From the NCBI GenBank assembly GCA_937915955.1, contig CALGIB010000178.1, forward strand, positions 1 through 5,755: 5,755 nt of DNA. The letters are read 5' to 3'. This DNA is from an uncultured Pseudomonadota bacterium. GTDB lineage: Bacteria > Myxococcota_A > UBA796 > CAJQPC01. The notes beneath the pieces are model-generated. The model was not told the origin of the DNA. It was given only the letters and a program-made list of their open reading frames with translations, and ran no database searches. A program made the translations under genes and the position numbers. This document shows positions 1 to 5,665 of this stretch, piece by piece. The stretch's first letter is position 1. The number at the start of each line of letters is the position of its first letter.

Positions 1-280
1 CCTCGGCCCGCTGGTAGTCCACGTAGGCCAGCGCGGACTCCCCCGCGGCGAGGCGCTCCTCGAGCACATAGCGAGGCAGGGGCTCGCTCGTGCAGCGGAG
101 CACCAGGGCGTCCAGGGCCTGGGGTGAGCCGGTCGGGAGCAGGCCGCCGAGGGGCCGCAGCTCGACGTCGAGGTCGAGCTCCTCGGTGACGCGGGTAGCC
201 TCCCCCAGATCGCCGCTGTACCAGCCGGGGTCTCCGGCCGCGGCCGGCGAGAGCAGGGAGAGCACCAAGAGGGTGGACAT
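1..280 (-). CDS. N-terminal fragment of an exported protein, possibly TPR-like (runs off the window)
   Basis: This gene starts at ATG 280-278 and stays open for 93 codons to the left edge, so its C-terminus lies outside the window. The protein begins with a hydrophobic leader, MSTLLVLSLLSPAAAG, with a plausible signal peptidase I site after the Ala run at residues 13-15, so export to the periplasm or beyond is likely. Residues 16-60 are acidic and Leu-rich. Residues 68-93 (from about PRYVLEERLA to ALAYVDYQRAE) look helical and resemble the first helices of a tetratricopeptide repeat, but this is too little sequence to name a family. The start is supported by GGGAG nine bases upstream and by the TGATG overlap with the stop of the MopE/FG-GAP gene, which implies one transcript and coupled translation. 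The leader has no Lys or Arg. Function is unknown. Confidence 0.72.
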   Translation of the reverse strand, partial: MSTLLVLSLLSPAAAGDPGWYSGDLGEATRVTEELDLDVELRPLGGLLPTGSPQALDALVLRCTSEPLPRYVLEERLAAGESALAYVDYQRAE

Positions 281-2208
281 CAGAGGCGGCTCCCGTAGAA
301 CAGATAGACCGCACCGCCCAGGGCTCCCACGTCCTCGCTGCGCTCCTGGGCGCCCACCGCCAGGTCGGGGAGGCCGTCCCCGCTGACGTCCCCGATCGCG
401 AAGGAGCTGCCGAAGAAGTCCTCGTCACCCTCGGCCAGCCAGGTCGCGTCCGCGTCTCGGACGAGCACGGGCAAGGGCCAGCTGAGCAGGGCCGTCACGC
501 CGCTGGCGTGCGTCAGCAGCTCGTCGCCGCCGTCCCCGCTCCAGTCCCCGGCCGCGCGGAGCGTGCCGCCGGCGTGGTTGCGCTCGTAGTCCCCGCGCAG
601 CTCAGCCGAGGGCTCGGGGAAGCCGACGCTGGTGGGGCCCAGGAAGACCTGGACCAGGCCCGCCTCGACGCCCCCGCTGGCCTCGCGAGATGCGCTGAGG
701 CCCCAGTCCTGCTGGCCGTCTCCGTCGAGGTCCCCGAGCCCGGTGAAGGCGATGCCCAGGCGCTCCATCTCGGAGCTGCCCTCGACGGTGGCCAGGGCGA
801 CCTGGTCGGCCCGGTGCTGGCCCCGGAGGCTGCCGTCGACGATGTAGGCGGCTCCCTGCTGCTCGAAGTCCCGGCTGAACTGGTAGCTGCCGACCAGCAG
901 CTCCCTGGACCCGTCGCCGTCCACGTCCATCGCCGATGTCGCGCCGCCCATGGCGGACAGATCGCTGGCGCCGGTCAGGACAAGGTCCGCGTCGGCCAGG
1001 TCGTGGTCCCCCGTCGAGACCGGGCCCAGCACGACGTAGACCGCGCCCTCCTTGTCGAGGCCGAAGCTCGCGCGGGCGCCGCCGATCGCGAGATCGGCCA
1101 CACCATCACCGTTCAAATCACCAAGATCGTTCATGAAGTCGCCAGCCTTGTCGCCCGCGTCGTGACCGATGAAGCTGGCCGAGGCCAGCTCACCGACCAG
1201 GCCCGAGGCGCTCAGAGGACCCGCCAGCAGATAAACCCGGCCGGTGTTCTTCCCCCTGGACTCCTCGCCGTGCCCCCCCACCAGCAGGTCCACCACGCCG
1301 TCGTCGTTCAGATCCTGGGTGACCAGACCGGAGCCCAGCCACTGGTTCTTGGCCTCGCCGTCGACGTGCCACAGCGGCGCCTCGTCCTCGAGCTCGATCC
1401 GCCCGTCCGGGCCCGCCGAGCGAGGGTCGATCAGCACGACCCGGCCCGACTGGGCCGCCAGCCCCTCGTGGCCCATCGCGCCGATCAGCAGGTCCGCCAG
1501 ACCGTCGCCGTCGAAGTCCCAGAGCCCGAGCTCCGAGCCCAGGTAGTCGCCGCCCCCCTCGGGCAGGACCTTCAGGTCGGCCTCGGCGGCGGAGACACCG
1601 GCTCCGGTGCAGGTGCGCACGGCGAGCCCGTCGCAGTCGTCGTCCAGGCCGTTGCCGCAGATCTCGTCGGCGCCGGGGTGGACCGAGGGGTCCACGTCGT
1701 CGCAGTCCAGGAAGGACCCGGCGTGCACCTCCTCGCAAAGGCACAGGCTCTGGGCGCCGCCGTAGCCGTCACCGTCCAGGTCCAGGAAGCGCTGCTGGCA
1801 GCCGAGGGCCTCGGCCTCGTCCTGCTCGCCGTCGCAGTCCTCGTCACCACCGCCGCAGGCCTCGAGGCCGCCCGGGGACACCGCCGCGTCCGCGTCGTCG
1901 CAGTCACCGCCCAGCTCGAGGGCGCCCTCGGGGCGCTCGCAGGCCAGCAGCTCCTGGCCGCCGTAGCCGTCACCGTCACCGTCCACGTACCAGAGGAAGG
2001 CCTCGGGGCTGTCTTCGTCGATCAGGCCGTCGCAGTCCTGGTCCCGCCCGTCGCAGAGCTCGACCGCGCCGGGGTGAACCAGGGCGTCGGCGTCGGCGCA
2101 GTCCCCCTGCAGCTCGGAGTAGCCGTCGTGGTCGAAGTCCCCCGAAGGATCGTCGACCACCCTCGGAGCCCGGAGCTCCGGCGCACACGCGACGACCCAG
2201 AGGAGCAT
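280..2208 (-). CDS. Exported, probably lipid-anchored protein with three MopE-type repeats and a seven-blade FG-GAP propeller
   Basis: This 642-residue protein has two modules. Residues 24-196 hold three MopE-type putative metal-binding repeats (Pfam Cu-binding_MopE type). Each has a D-x-D-x-DGY loop (24-30, 76-82, 143-149), a DC-x-D segment (36-39, 102-105, 168-171), PG (46-47, 112-113, 178-179) and a Cys/Asp-rich close (56-61, 122-127, 188-194). Residues 223-642 hold seven FG-GAP/integrin-alpha-like blades with Ca-loop cores starting at D231, D299, D364, D428, D493, D555 and D607, enough for a complete propeller. Blades 4 and 6 have Glu in place of the last loop Asp, and blade 6 is the shortest. 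Such proteins usually act outside the cell in Ca-dependent adhesion or structure; the role here is inferred. VVAC at residues 5-8 resembles a lipobox, but the leader is only seven residues and a TAA four codons upstream in frame prevents extension. It precedes the next gene with a TGATG overlap. Confidence 0.93.
   Translation of the reverse strand: MLLWVVACAPELRAPRVVDDPSGDFDHDGYSELQGDCADADALVHPGAVELCDGRDQDCDGLIDEDSPEAFLWYVDGDGDGYGGQELLACERPEGALELGGDCDDADAAVSPGGLEACGGGDEDCDGEQDEAEALGCQQRFLDLDGDGYGGAQSLCLCEEVHAGSFLDCDDVDPSVHPGADEICGNGLDDDCDGLAVRTCTGAGVSAAEADLKVLPEGGGDYLGSELGLWDFDGDGLADLLIGAMGHEGLAAQSGRVVLIDPRSAGPDGRIELEDEAPLWHVDGEAKNQWLGSGLVTQDLNDDGVVDLLVGGHGEESRGKNTGRVYLLAGPLSASGLVGELASASFIGHDAGDKAGDFMNDLGDLNGDGVADLAIGGARASFGLDKEGAVYVVLGPVSTGDHDLADADLVLTGASDLSAMGGATSAMDVDGDGSRELLVGSYQFSRDFEQQGAAYIVDGSLRGQHRADQVALATVEGSSEMERLGIAFTGLGDLDGDGQQDWGLSASREASGGVEAGLVQVFLGPTSVGFPEPSAELRGDYERNHAGGTLRAAGDWSGDGGDELLTHASGVTALLSWPLPVLVRDADATWLAEGDEDFFGSSFAIGDVSGDGLPDLAVGAQERSEDVGALGGAVYLFYGSRL
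290..294 (-). promoter_or_regulatory. Ribosome binding site of the leftmost exported-protein gene
   Basis: GGGAG on the minus strand lies nine bases before ATG 280. It sits inside the last codons of the upstream MopE/FG-GAP gene, and it supports choosing the ATG that overlaps that gene's stop codon. Confidence 0.5.
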
Positions 2209-2249
2209 GGCGGCAGCTTACCTCGCCCGGCCGGGGTACCTGTCGGACC
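2209..2249. promoter_or_regulatory. Divergent intergenic region with palindromes
   Basis: These 41 bases separate the start codons of two divergent genes. They hold the GAGGTAAG site of the minus-strand gene, a perfect 10-base palindrome CCCGGCCGGG (2226-2235) and an overlapping GGTACC (2235-2240). No convincing -35/-10 pair is visible in either direction, and the space is too short for two non-overlapping promoters. At least one promoter must therefore overlap the other or lie within coding sequence. An operator role for the palindromes is only a guess, because short GC palindromes are frequent in DNA of this composition. Confidence 0.3.
2217..2224 (-). promoter_or_regulatory. Probable ribosome binding site of the MopE/FG-GAP gene
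   Basis: GAGGTAAG on the minus strand, with GAGG 12 bases before ATG 2208. Its TAA (2220-2218) is the in-frame stop that fixes the start at or after base 2208. The spacing is on the long side. Confidence 0.4.
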
Positions 2250-3200
2250 ATGGCTGTCCTGGTCCTGACTCGGCCCCTCGCGATCACGCCTCCGCCGCCC
2301 GAGACGCTCCCGATCGGGCGAGCCGCCCTGCTGCTGGCCGAGCGCAACCTGACGCTCTGCTTCGGCGGCTCACAGGGTGCTCTGCGTGCAATCCCAGGGG
2401 GATGGGCGCCATGGACGGGGCAGGCTTGTGCCCTGTACGACCGCTTCCCCAGCTGGACCTGGCCCCTGGACTACGATCGCGCCCGCGCGGGCCTGGAGCG
2501 CCTACCCATGGGCAACCCCCTGACCTTCCGGGACCTGTGCCGGGACAAGCTGGCCTTCCAGCGGGGCTGTCCGGTAAAGATGCCAGATGTCCTCAACGAT
2601 CCTGGTGACTTCAAGGCCGCGGTACGGGACTGGGGGGGGGCCTTCCTGAAGCCCCGGTGCGGGGGCCTGGGCCGAGGGGTGCGCTTCGTCCGGCCCGGAG
2701 ACGCTCTGCCCACCGAGGTGGAGGGGGCGGTCCCCGGCCAGCTCGAGCCCGCGATCCTGCAGCGCGCGGTGAGCCCTCCCGAGGGCCTGGCGGCGCTCAG
2801 CCTGCGGGTGCTCATGCAGCGCGAGGAGCAGGGCTGGGTCCAGGCCGGCGTCGTGGCGCGAAGCTCCCAGACGGACCCGGTGGCCAACGTGGACCGCGGG
2901 GCCAGGGCGCGGCCGGCCGCTGACGTCTGCGACCGCGCGACCCTGCGCCAGCAGCGCTCGATCTGCGAGGCGGTGACGAACTGGATCCGGGATCCCCTGG
3001 TCGTGGAGGTGGGCCTGGACCTGGTGGTGGACCCGAGCGGACGGCCCCACCTGATCGAGGCCAACAGCCGCCCCGGCGGGCGCCTGCTGGCCCTGGGCCC
3101 CCAACATGAACAGGCCCACCTCGAGGCCTGCCTGCGGCCGCTGCTCTACCTGTGCCAGACCGTCTCGGGCGAGGGCGTGCTGGTGGGTGGCCAGACCTGA
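2250..3200 (+). CDS. ATP-grasp domain protein of YheC/YheD type
   Basis: This 316-residue protein has no signal peptide and is probably cytosolic. Residues about 88-300 have the order of an ATP-grasp fold: a DK pair at 99-100; FLKP with candidate nucleotide-binding K134, then the glycine loop GGLGRG (138-143); a QRE segment at 190-192; VANVDRGA (212-219); a metal-site strand with E253 and D257; and LIEANSRPGGR (268-278), whose E270 and N272 fit the Mg-ATP ligands. The paired VEVGLDLVVD and IEANSRPG pattern matches the YheC/YheD family (Bacillus spore-coat-associated homologues of unknown reaction) better than RimK or D-Ala-D-Ala ligase. ATP-grasp enzymes typically ligate a carboxylate to an amine or thiol through an acyl phosphate; the substrate here is unknown. 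The start has only a weak GGGG upstream (2233-2236). No partner gene lies beside it on the same strand, and its 3' end overlaps the convergent phosphoesterase gene. A G9 run lies before K134. Confidence 0.88.
   Translation: MAVLVLTRPLAITPPPPETLPIGRAALLLAERNLTLCFGGSQGALRAIPGGWAPWTGQACALYDRFPSWTWPLDYDRARAGLERLPMGNPLTFRDLCRDKLAFQRGCPVKMPDVLNDPGDFKAAVRDWGGAFLKPRCGGLGRGVRFVRPGDALPTEVEGAVPGQLEPAILQRAVSPPEGLAALSLRVLMQREEQGWVQAGVVARSSQTDPVANVDRGARARPAADVCDRATLRQQRSICEAVTNWIRDPLVVEVGLDLVVDPSGRPHLIEANSRPGGRLLALGPQHEQAHLEACLRPLLYLCQTVSGEGVLVGGQT
2632..2640 (+). repeat. G9 homopolymer inside the ATP-grasp gene
   Basis: Nine consecutive G bases encode the end of W128 through G130 and the first base of A131, just before the FLKP motif. 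Losing one G would bring TGA 2647-2649 into frame and truncate the protein before K134. Gaining one would shift the frame until a TGA near 2921-2923. It is a candidate slippage site, or simply a sequencing-error hazard. Confidence 0.6.
3146..3200. other. Convergent coding overlap (tail to tail)
   Basis: The plus-strand ATP-grasp gene stops with TGA at 3198-3200 and the minus-strand phosphoesterase stops with TAG at 3148-3146, so 55 bases are coding on both strands. No hairpin with a T tract is visible in or close to the overlap, leaving no obvious intrinsic terminator for either gene. Confidence 0.8.
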
Positions 3201-3997
3201 CGCACGTAGGCGTCGATGCCCTTGGTCGCGCTCCAGTGCCGGGGGTAGCCCAGGGCCACCTCCTCGAAGCGCACCCCGTCCCGCCAGTCGGTCGCGCGCA
3301 TGTGCAGGTGGCCGTAGATGCCCAGCGCCGCGTTGAAGCGGAGGTGCCAGTCCTCGGTCCGCCGGGTGCCGCACCAGGGGATGAAGCGGGCGACCCGCTG
3401 GGGCAGACGCACCAGGTCCATGCGCAGGGGCCAGTGGGCGATCAGGACCGTACGGTGGTCCTCCGGGAGCGCGGCCAGCCGCTGCTCGGTGTGCTCGACC
3501 CGGACGGCGCACCAGCCCTGGATCGAGTCGTAGGGATCCGGCAGCAGCAGGCGCTCGTCGGTGCTCAGGATGCCCTCCTCCAGGGCCCAGGCCTTGGCCT
3601 GGGTGATGTCCATCCCCTCCGGAGCCATGCTGTAGTCAAAGCCCACGAAGAGCGGGCAGATGCGCAGGCTGGGGTCCTCGGGCCAGGCGACGTAGTCATC
3701 CTCGGGGGTGAGCACGCCCCGCTCTCGGCAGATCTGGACCAGGCGGGTGTAGCGCGCGCGACCCTTGAGGCGGCAGACATCCTTGGGGTGGGTCCAGAGC
3801 TCGTGGTTGCCGGGCACCCAGATGAGCTTCGCGAAGCGCTGGCCCAGGACATCCAACACGAACTCCAGCTGCTCGGGGGTCTCCCCGACGTCGCCGACCA
3901 CCGCACACCAGTCCCCGGGCCGAGGCAGGATCTCGTACAGCGCCTGCTTGTTCTTCTCGTAGCCGATGTGCACATCGCTGATGGCCCAGAGCTTCAT
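3146..3997 (-). CDS. Calcineurin-like metallophosphoesterase, PptH-like
   Basis: This 283-residue cytosolic protein starts MKLWAISDVHIGY at ATG 3997. It carries the full dimetal phosphoesterase set: D8-x-H10, GD at 35-36, GNHE with N64 and H65, H188 in IAHWP, and GHLH with H230 and H232. The intervening segments VPGNHELWTHP, WCGT with ADWH-like EDWH (208-218), and DGVRFEEVALGYPR (240-253) resemble, from memory, an actinobacterial family that I believe includes mycobacterial PptH (Rv2795c). PptH is reported to remove phosphopantetheine from acyl carrier proteins. That substrate is inference here, since the match was not computed. The open frame extends 58 codons upstream to 4171, but that part is a shadow of the neighbouring gene. 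The chosen start forms ATGA with the stop of the TIGR03790 gene, and no Shine-Dalgarno sequence precedes it, so translation probably depends on reinitiation. The last residues overlap the convergent ATP-grasp gene. Confidence 0.9.
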   Translation of the reverse strand: MKLWAISDVHIGYEKNKQALYEILPRPGDWCAVVGDVGETPEQLEFVLDVLGQRFAKLIWVPGNHELWTHPKDVCRLKGRARYTRLVQICRERGVLTPEDDYVAWPEDPSLRICPLFVGFDYSMAPEGMDITQAKAWALEEGILSTDERLLLPDPYDSIQGWCAVRVEHTEQRLAALPEDHRTVLIAHWPLRMDLVRLPQRVARFIPWCGTRRTEDWHLRFNAALGIYGHLHMRATDWRDGVRFEEVALGYPRHWSATKGIDAYVRQVWPPTSTPSPETVWHR

Positions 3998-5634
3998 CGG
4001 CGCCGCCGGACCAGCAGCAGGCCGAAGAGCCCGAGGAGCCAGGCGCCGCCCGGGCCAGAGGAGCATCCGGCACAGTCTTCCGGATCGGGCTCCGCGGGTC
4101 CTCCGGTGTCCCCCGAGTCGGCCGAGTCCGAGGACTCCGGCGGCCCCACGGTGACCGCCAGCGTGCCCCAACCCTGCACGTCCGGCCGGACCAACGGCGC
4201 CTCCTCGGGCCAGCCGGGCCGGGAGATGTTCGTGTTGGATGCGATGGCCACGACCAACACCTCCACCACCCCGCCCTCGACCTCATCCAGCACGATCTCG
4301 AGGCGCTCGCCTTGCGCCTCGCCGACGAGCACCCCCTCGAGGTAGGCCTTGATGGACGCGACCCCGTCGGGGTGCTGGCCCTCGAAGACGGTCGGTCCAC
4401 CCTCGGCCGAGGAGACCAGCGCCACCGTGGGTCGCTGGGCATAGGGCGTGGCCAGGGGGTCTCCGAGCAGGATGTTCTGCCAGTACAGGTAGGGCTGGCT
4501 GAACAGGAAGCTCTCGCCGAGGCTGTAGCCGGCGGTGTAGAGCAGCAAGGTCGAGGCGTGGGGGAAGACGTTGTTCAGGGGCTCCTCGGTGGCGCCGTGC
4601 ACGCCGGTGGCGCCAGCCCGGACGAAGCGCGCGACGCTGGTCTGGCTCTCGCTCTCGGGGCAGACCTGTCCGGTCTCGTCGCAGAAGAAGTTGTTGGACC
4701 GGGCGCCGTAGCTGGTCAGGTTGTCGACGATGGCCCCCGGCACGTAGGTCTGGCCGTCGATGGCGGCGGTCATCGCGGCCGCGCCGGTGAAGTAGGCCGC
4801 CACCTCGTGGCCGGACAGCGCGCCGTCGAAGCTGTCCAGGAAGACCCCGTTCAGGCCGGCCAGCGCCAGGTGATCGACGGCGTAGGCGCACTCGTCGTCC
4901 CGAGCCCCGCGGGCCTCGTCGGCGCCGTACATGCAGAGGACCTCGGCCTCCGGGAAGCCGCCGTCAGCGGCCAGTCCGCGCTCGATCAGGGCCCGCGCGT
5001 CCGCGTGATCGAAGCCGTCCAGGCGCGAGACGAGGAAGAGCTCTCCGCTGAAGTCCACGCCTCGGGCCGTGCCGGCCCCGGCCCGCGTGAAGCCCCGCGG
5101 CCACTCGTCTTCGCGCACCAGGTAGGTGCTGGCCGTGTAGATCGAGGCGTAGCTCCGGCCGACGGTGTACTCGTCGAGGTACTTGTCCCCCGTCTTGAGC
5201 ATCTCGGGGTTGTACACGCTGGCGTAGGCGGTGCTGCCCGAGAGCGCCTGGGCGCTGCCGGCGACCTCGGATCCCCCGCTGGTCGCGTGACCGACCTGCA
5301 GCGTGGCCTCGAGCGAGGCGTAGAAGCTGGGCAGCTCGACCCGGTAGGGCAGGCCGCGGACCAGCACCAGGATGTCGATCTCGTCCGGCTGGGGCAGGTC
5401 GGCGAGGCAGGCCTCCATGGGGCCACGGATCTCGGCCTCGAAGGTATCGAAGTCCATAGTCGTGACCGAGGGTTCGAGGCCCGAGGCGACCGCACACAGA
5501 TGTCCCGGAGGCAGCTGCCGGGCCTGGGCGTAGAGCTCGGCGGTCTGTATAGAGTCCGGATCGCTGGCGTGGTGCAGGACCAGGACGTTCGCGGGGCCTC
5601 CGCCAGCGAGGGCGGCCGGGAGCAGGAGCAGCAT
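3994..5634 (-). CDS. TIGR03790-family exported protein with a MYXO-CTERM-like tail
   Basis: This 546-residue protein matches the uncharacterised TIGR03790 family: NVLVLHHASDPDS (16-28) followed by AELYAQARQLP, ILVLVRGLPYRVE (88-100), LVSRLDGFDHADARALIERG (201-220), VPGAIVDNLTSYGAR (298-312), GATGVHGATEEP (341-352), and the AGYSLGESF / GDPLATPY block (368-398). No enzyme activity is known for the family. Residues about 400-498 look like an Ig-like beta domain. The tail has an Asp/Ser/Gly linker (499-520), C521 and C524 (DCAGCSS), a hydrophobic stretch 531-542 and RRRR at the end. This fits MYXO-CTERM sorting signals, which are processed at a Cys by a myxosortase, and suggests anchoring at the cell surface. 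The leader MLLLLPAALAGGG is short and uncharged; a TAG four codons upstream in frame fixes the start, and no good ribosome binding site is seen. Its stop overlaps the phosphoesterase start. Confidence 0.9.
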   Translation of the reverse strand: MLLLLPAALAGGGPANVLVLHHASDPDSIQTAELYAQARQLPPGHLCAVASGLEPSVTTMDFDTFEAEIRGPMEACLADLPQPDEIDILVLVRGLPYRVELPSFYASLEATLQVGHATSGGSEVAGSAQALSGSTAYASVYNPEMLKTGDKYLDEYTVGRSYASIYTASTYLVREDEWPRGFTRAGAGTARGVDFSGELFLVSRLDGFDHADARALIERGLAADGGFPEAEVLCMYGADEARGARDDECAYAVDHLALAGLNGVFLDSFDGALSGHEVAAYFTGAAAMTAAIDGQTYVPGAIVDNLTSYGARSNNFFCDETGQVCPESESQTSVARFVRAGATGVHGATEEPLNNVFPHASTLLLYTAGYSLGESFLFSQPYLYWQNILLGDPLATPYAQRPTVALVSSAEGGPTVFEGQHPDGVASIKAYLEGVLVGEAQGERLEIVLDEVEGGVVEVLVVAIASNTNISRPGWPEEAPLVRPDVQGWGTLAVTVGPPESSDSADSGDTGGPAEPDPEDCAGCSSGPGGAWLLGLFGLLLVRRRR

Positions 5635-5650
5635 CCCGGCACTCTACTCG

Positions 5651-5664
5651 GCCGGCGAGCCGGC
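5651..5664 (-). repeat. Small GC hairpin between two minus-strand genes
   Basis: The 31-base spacer after the stop at 5668-5666 contains GCCGG-CTCG-CCGGC on the minus strand, a five-base-pair stem with a four-base loop two bases after the stop codon. No T tract follows, so it is not a standard intrinsic terminator. It could weakly affect readthrough or initiation at ATG 5634, or be chance in GC-rich DNA. Confidence 0.35.
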
Positions 5665-5665
5665 T

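Noticed and set aside
90..386. Plus-strand 98-codon open frame near the left edge
   Set aside because: It is Arg/Ser/Pro-rich with no domain, and it is antisense to the leader-bearing partial gene and to the end of the FG-GAP gene.
1600..2140. Regular Asp/Gly/Cys codon repeats as a CRISPR or tandem DNA repeat
   Set aside because: The DNA units differ in length and sequence. The periodicity comes from the MopE-type protein repeats.
508..2268. Long plus-strand open frame of 586 codons antisense to the MopE/FG-GAP gene
   Set aside because: It is the complement of Asp/Gly-rich codons and gives Val/Ala/Gln-rich sequence with no domain. The minus strand carries ten recognisable repeats. Long antisense frames are expected at this GC content.
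1976..2347. Minus-strand 123-codon frame upstream of and overlapping the MopE/FG-GAP gene, considered as a source of a longer leader
   Set aside because: It is in another frame, has no hydrophobic leader, and is mainly a shadow. A single frameshift would not produce a convincing signal peptide.
3998..4171. 58-codon N-terminal extension of the phosphoesterase
   Set aside because: It is Arg/Gly-rich and lies wholly inside the TIGR03790 gene. The family start MKLWAISDVH falls exactly at the ATGA overlap.
3152..4345. Plus-strand open frame of 397 codons across the phosphoesterase
   Set aside because: It has no motifs, while the opposite strand has an intact metallophosphoesterase with every metal ligand.
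5651..5664. Hairpin as an intrinsic terminator of the rightmost gene
   Set aside because: The stem is only five base pairs and no T tract follows, so termination is unlikely.
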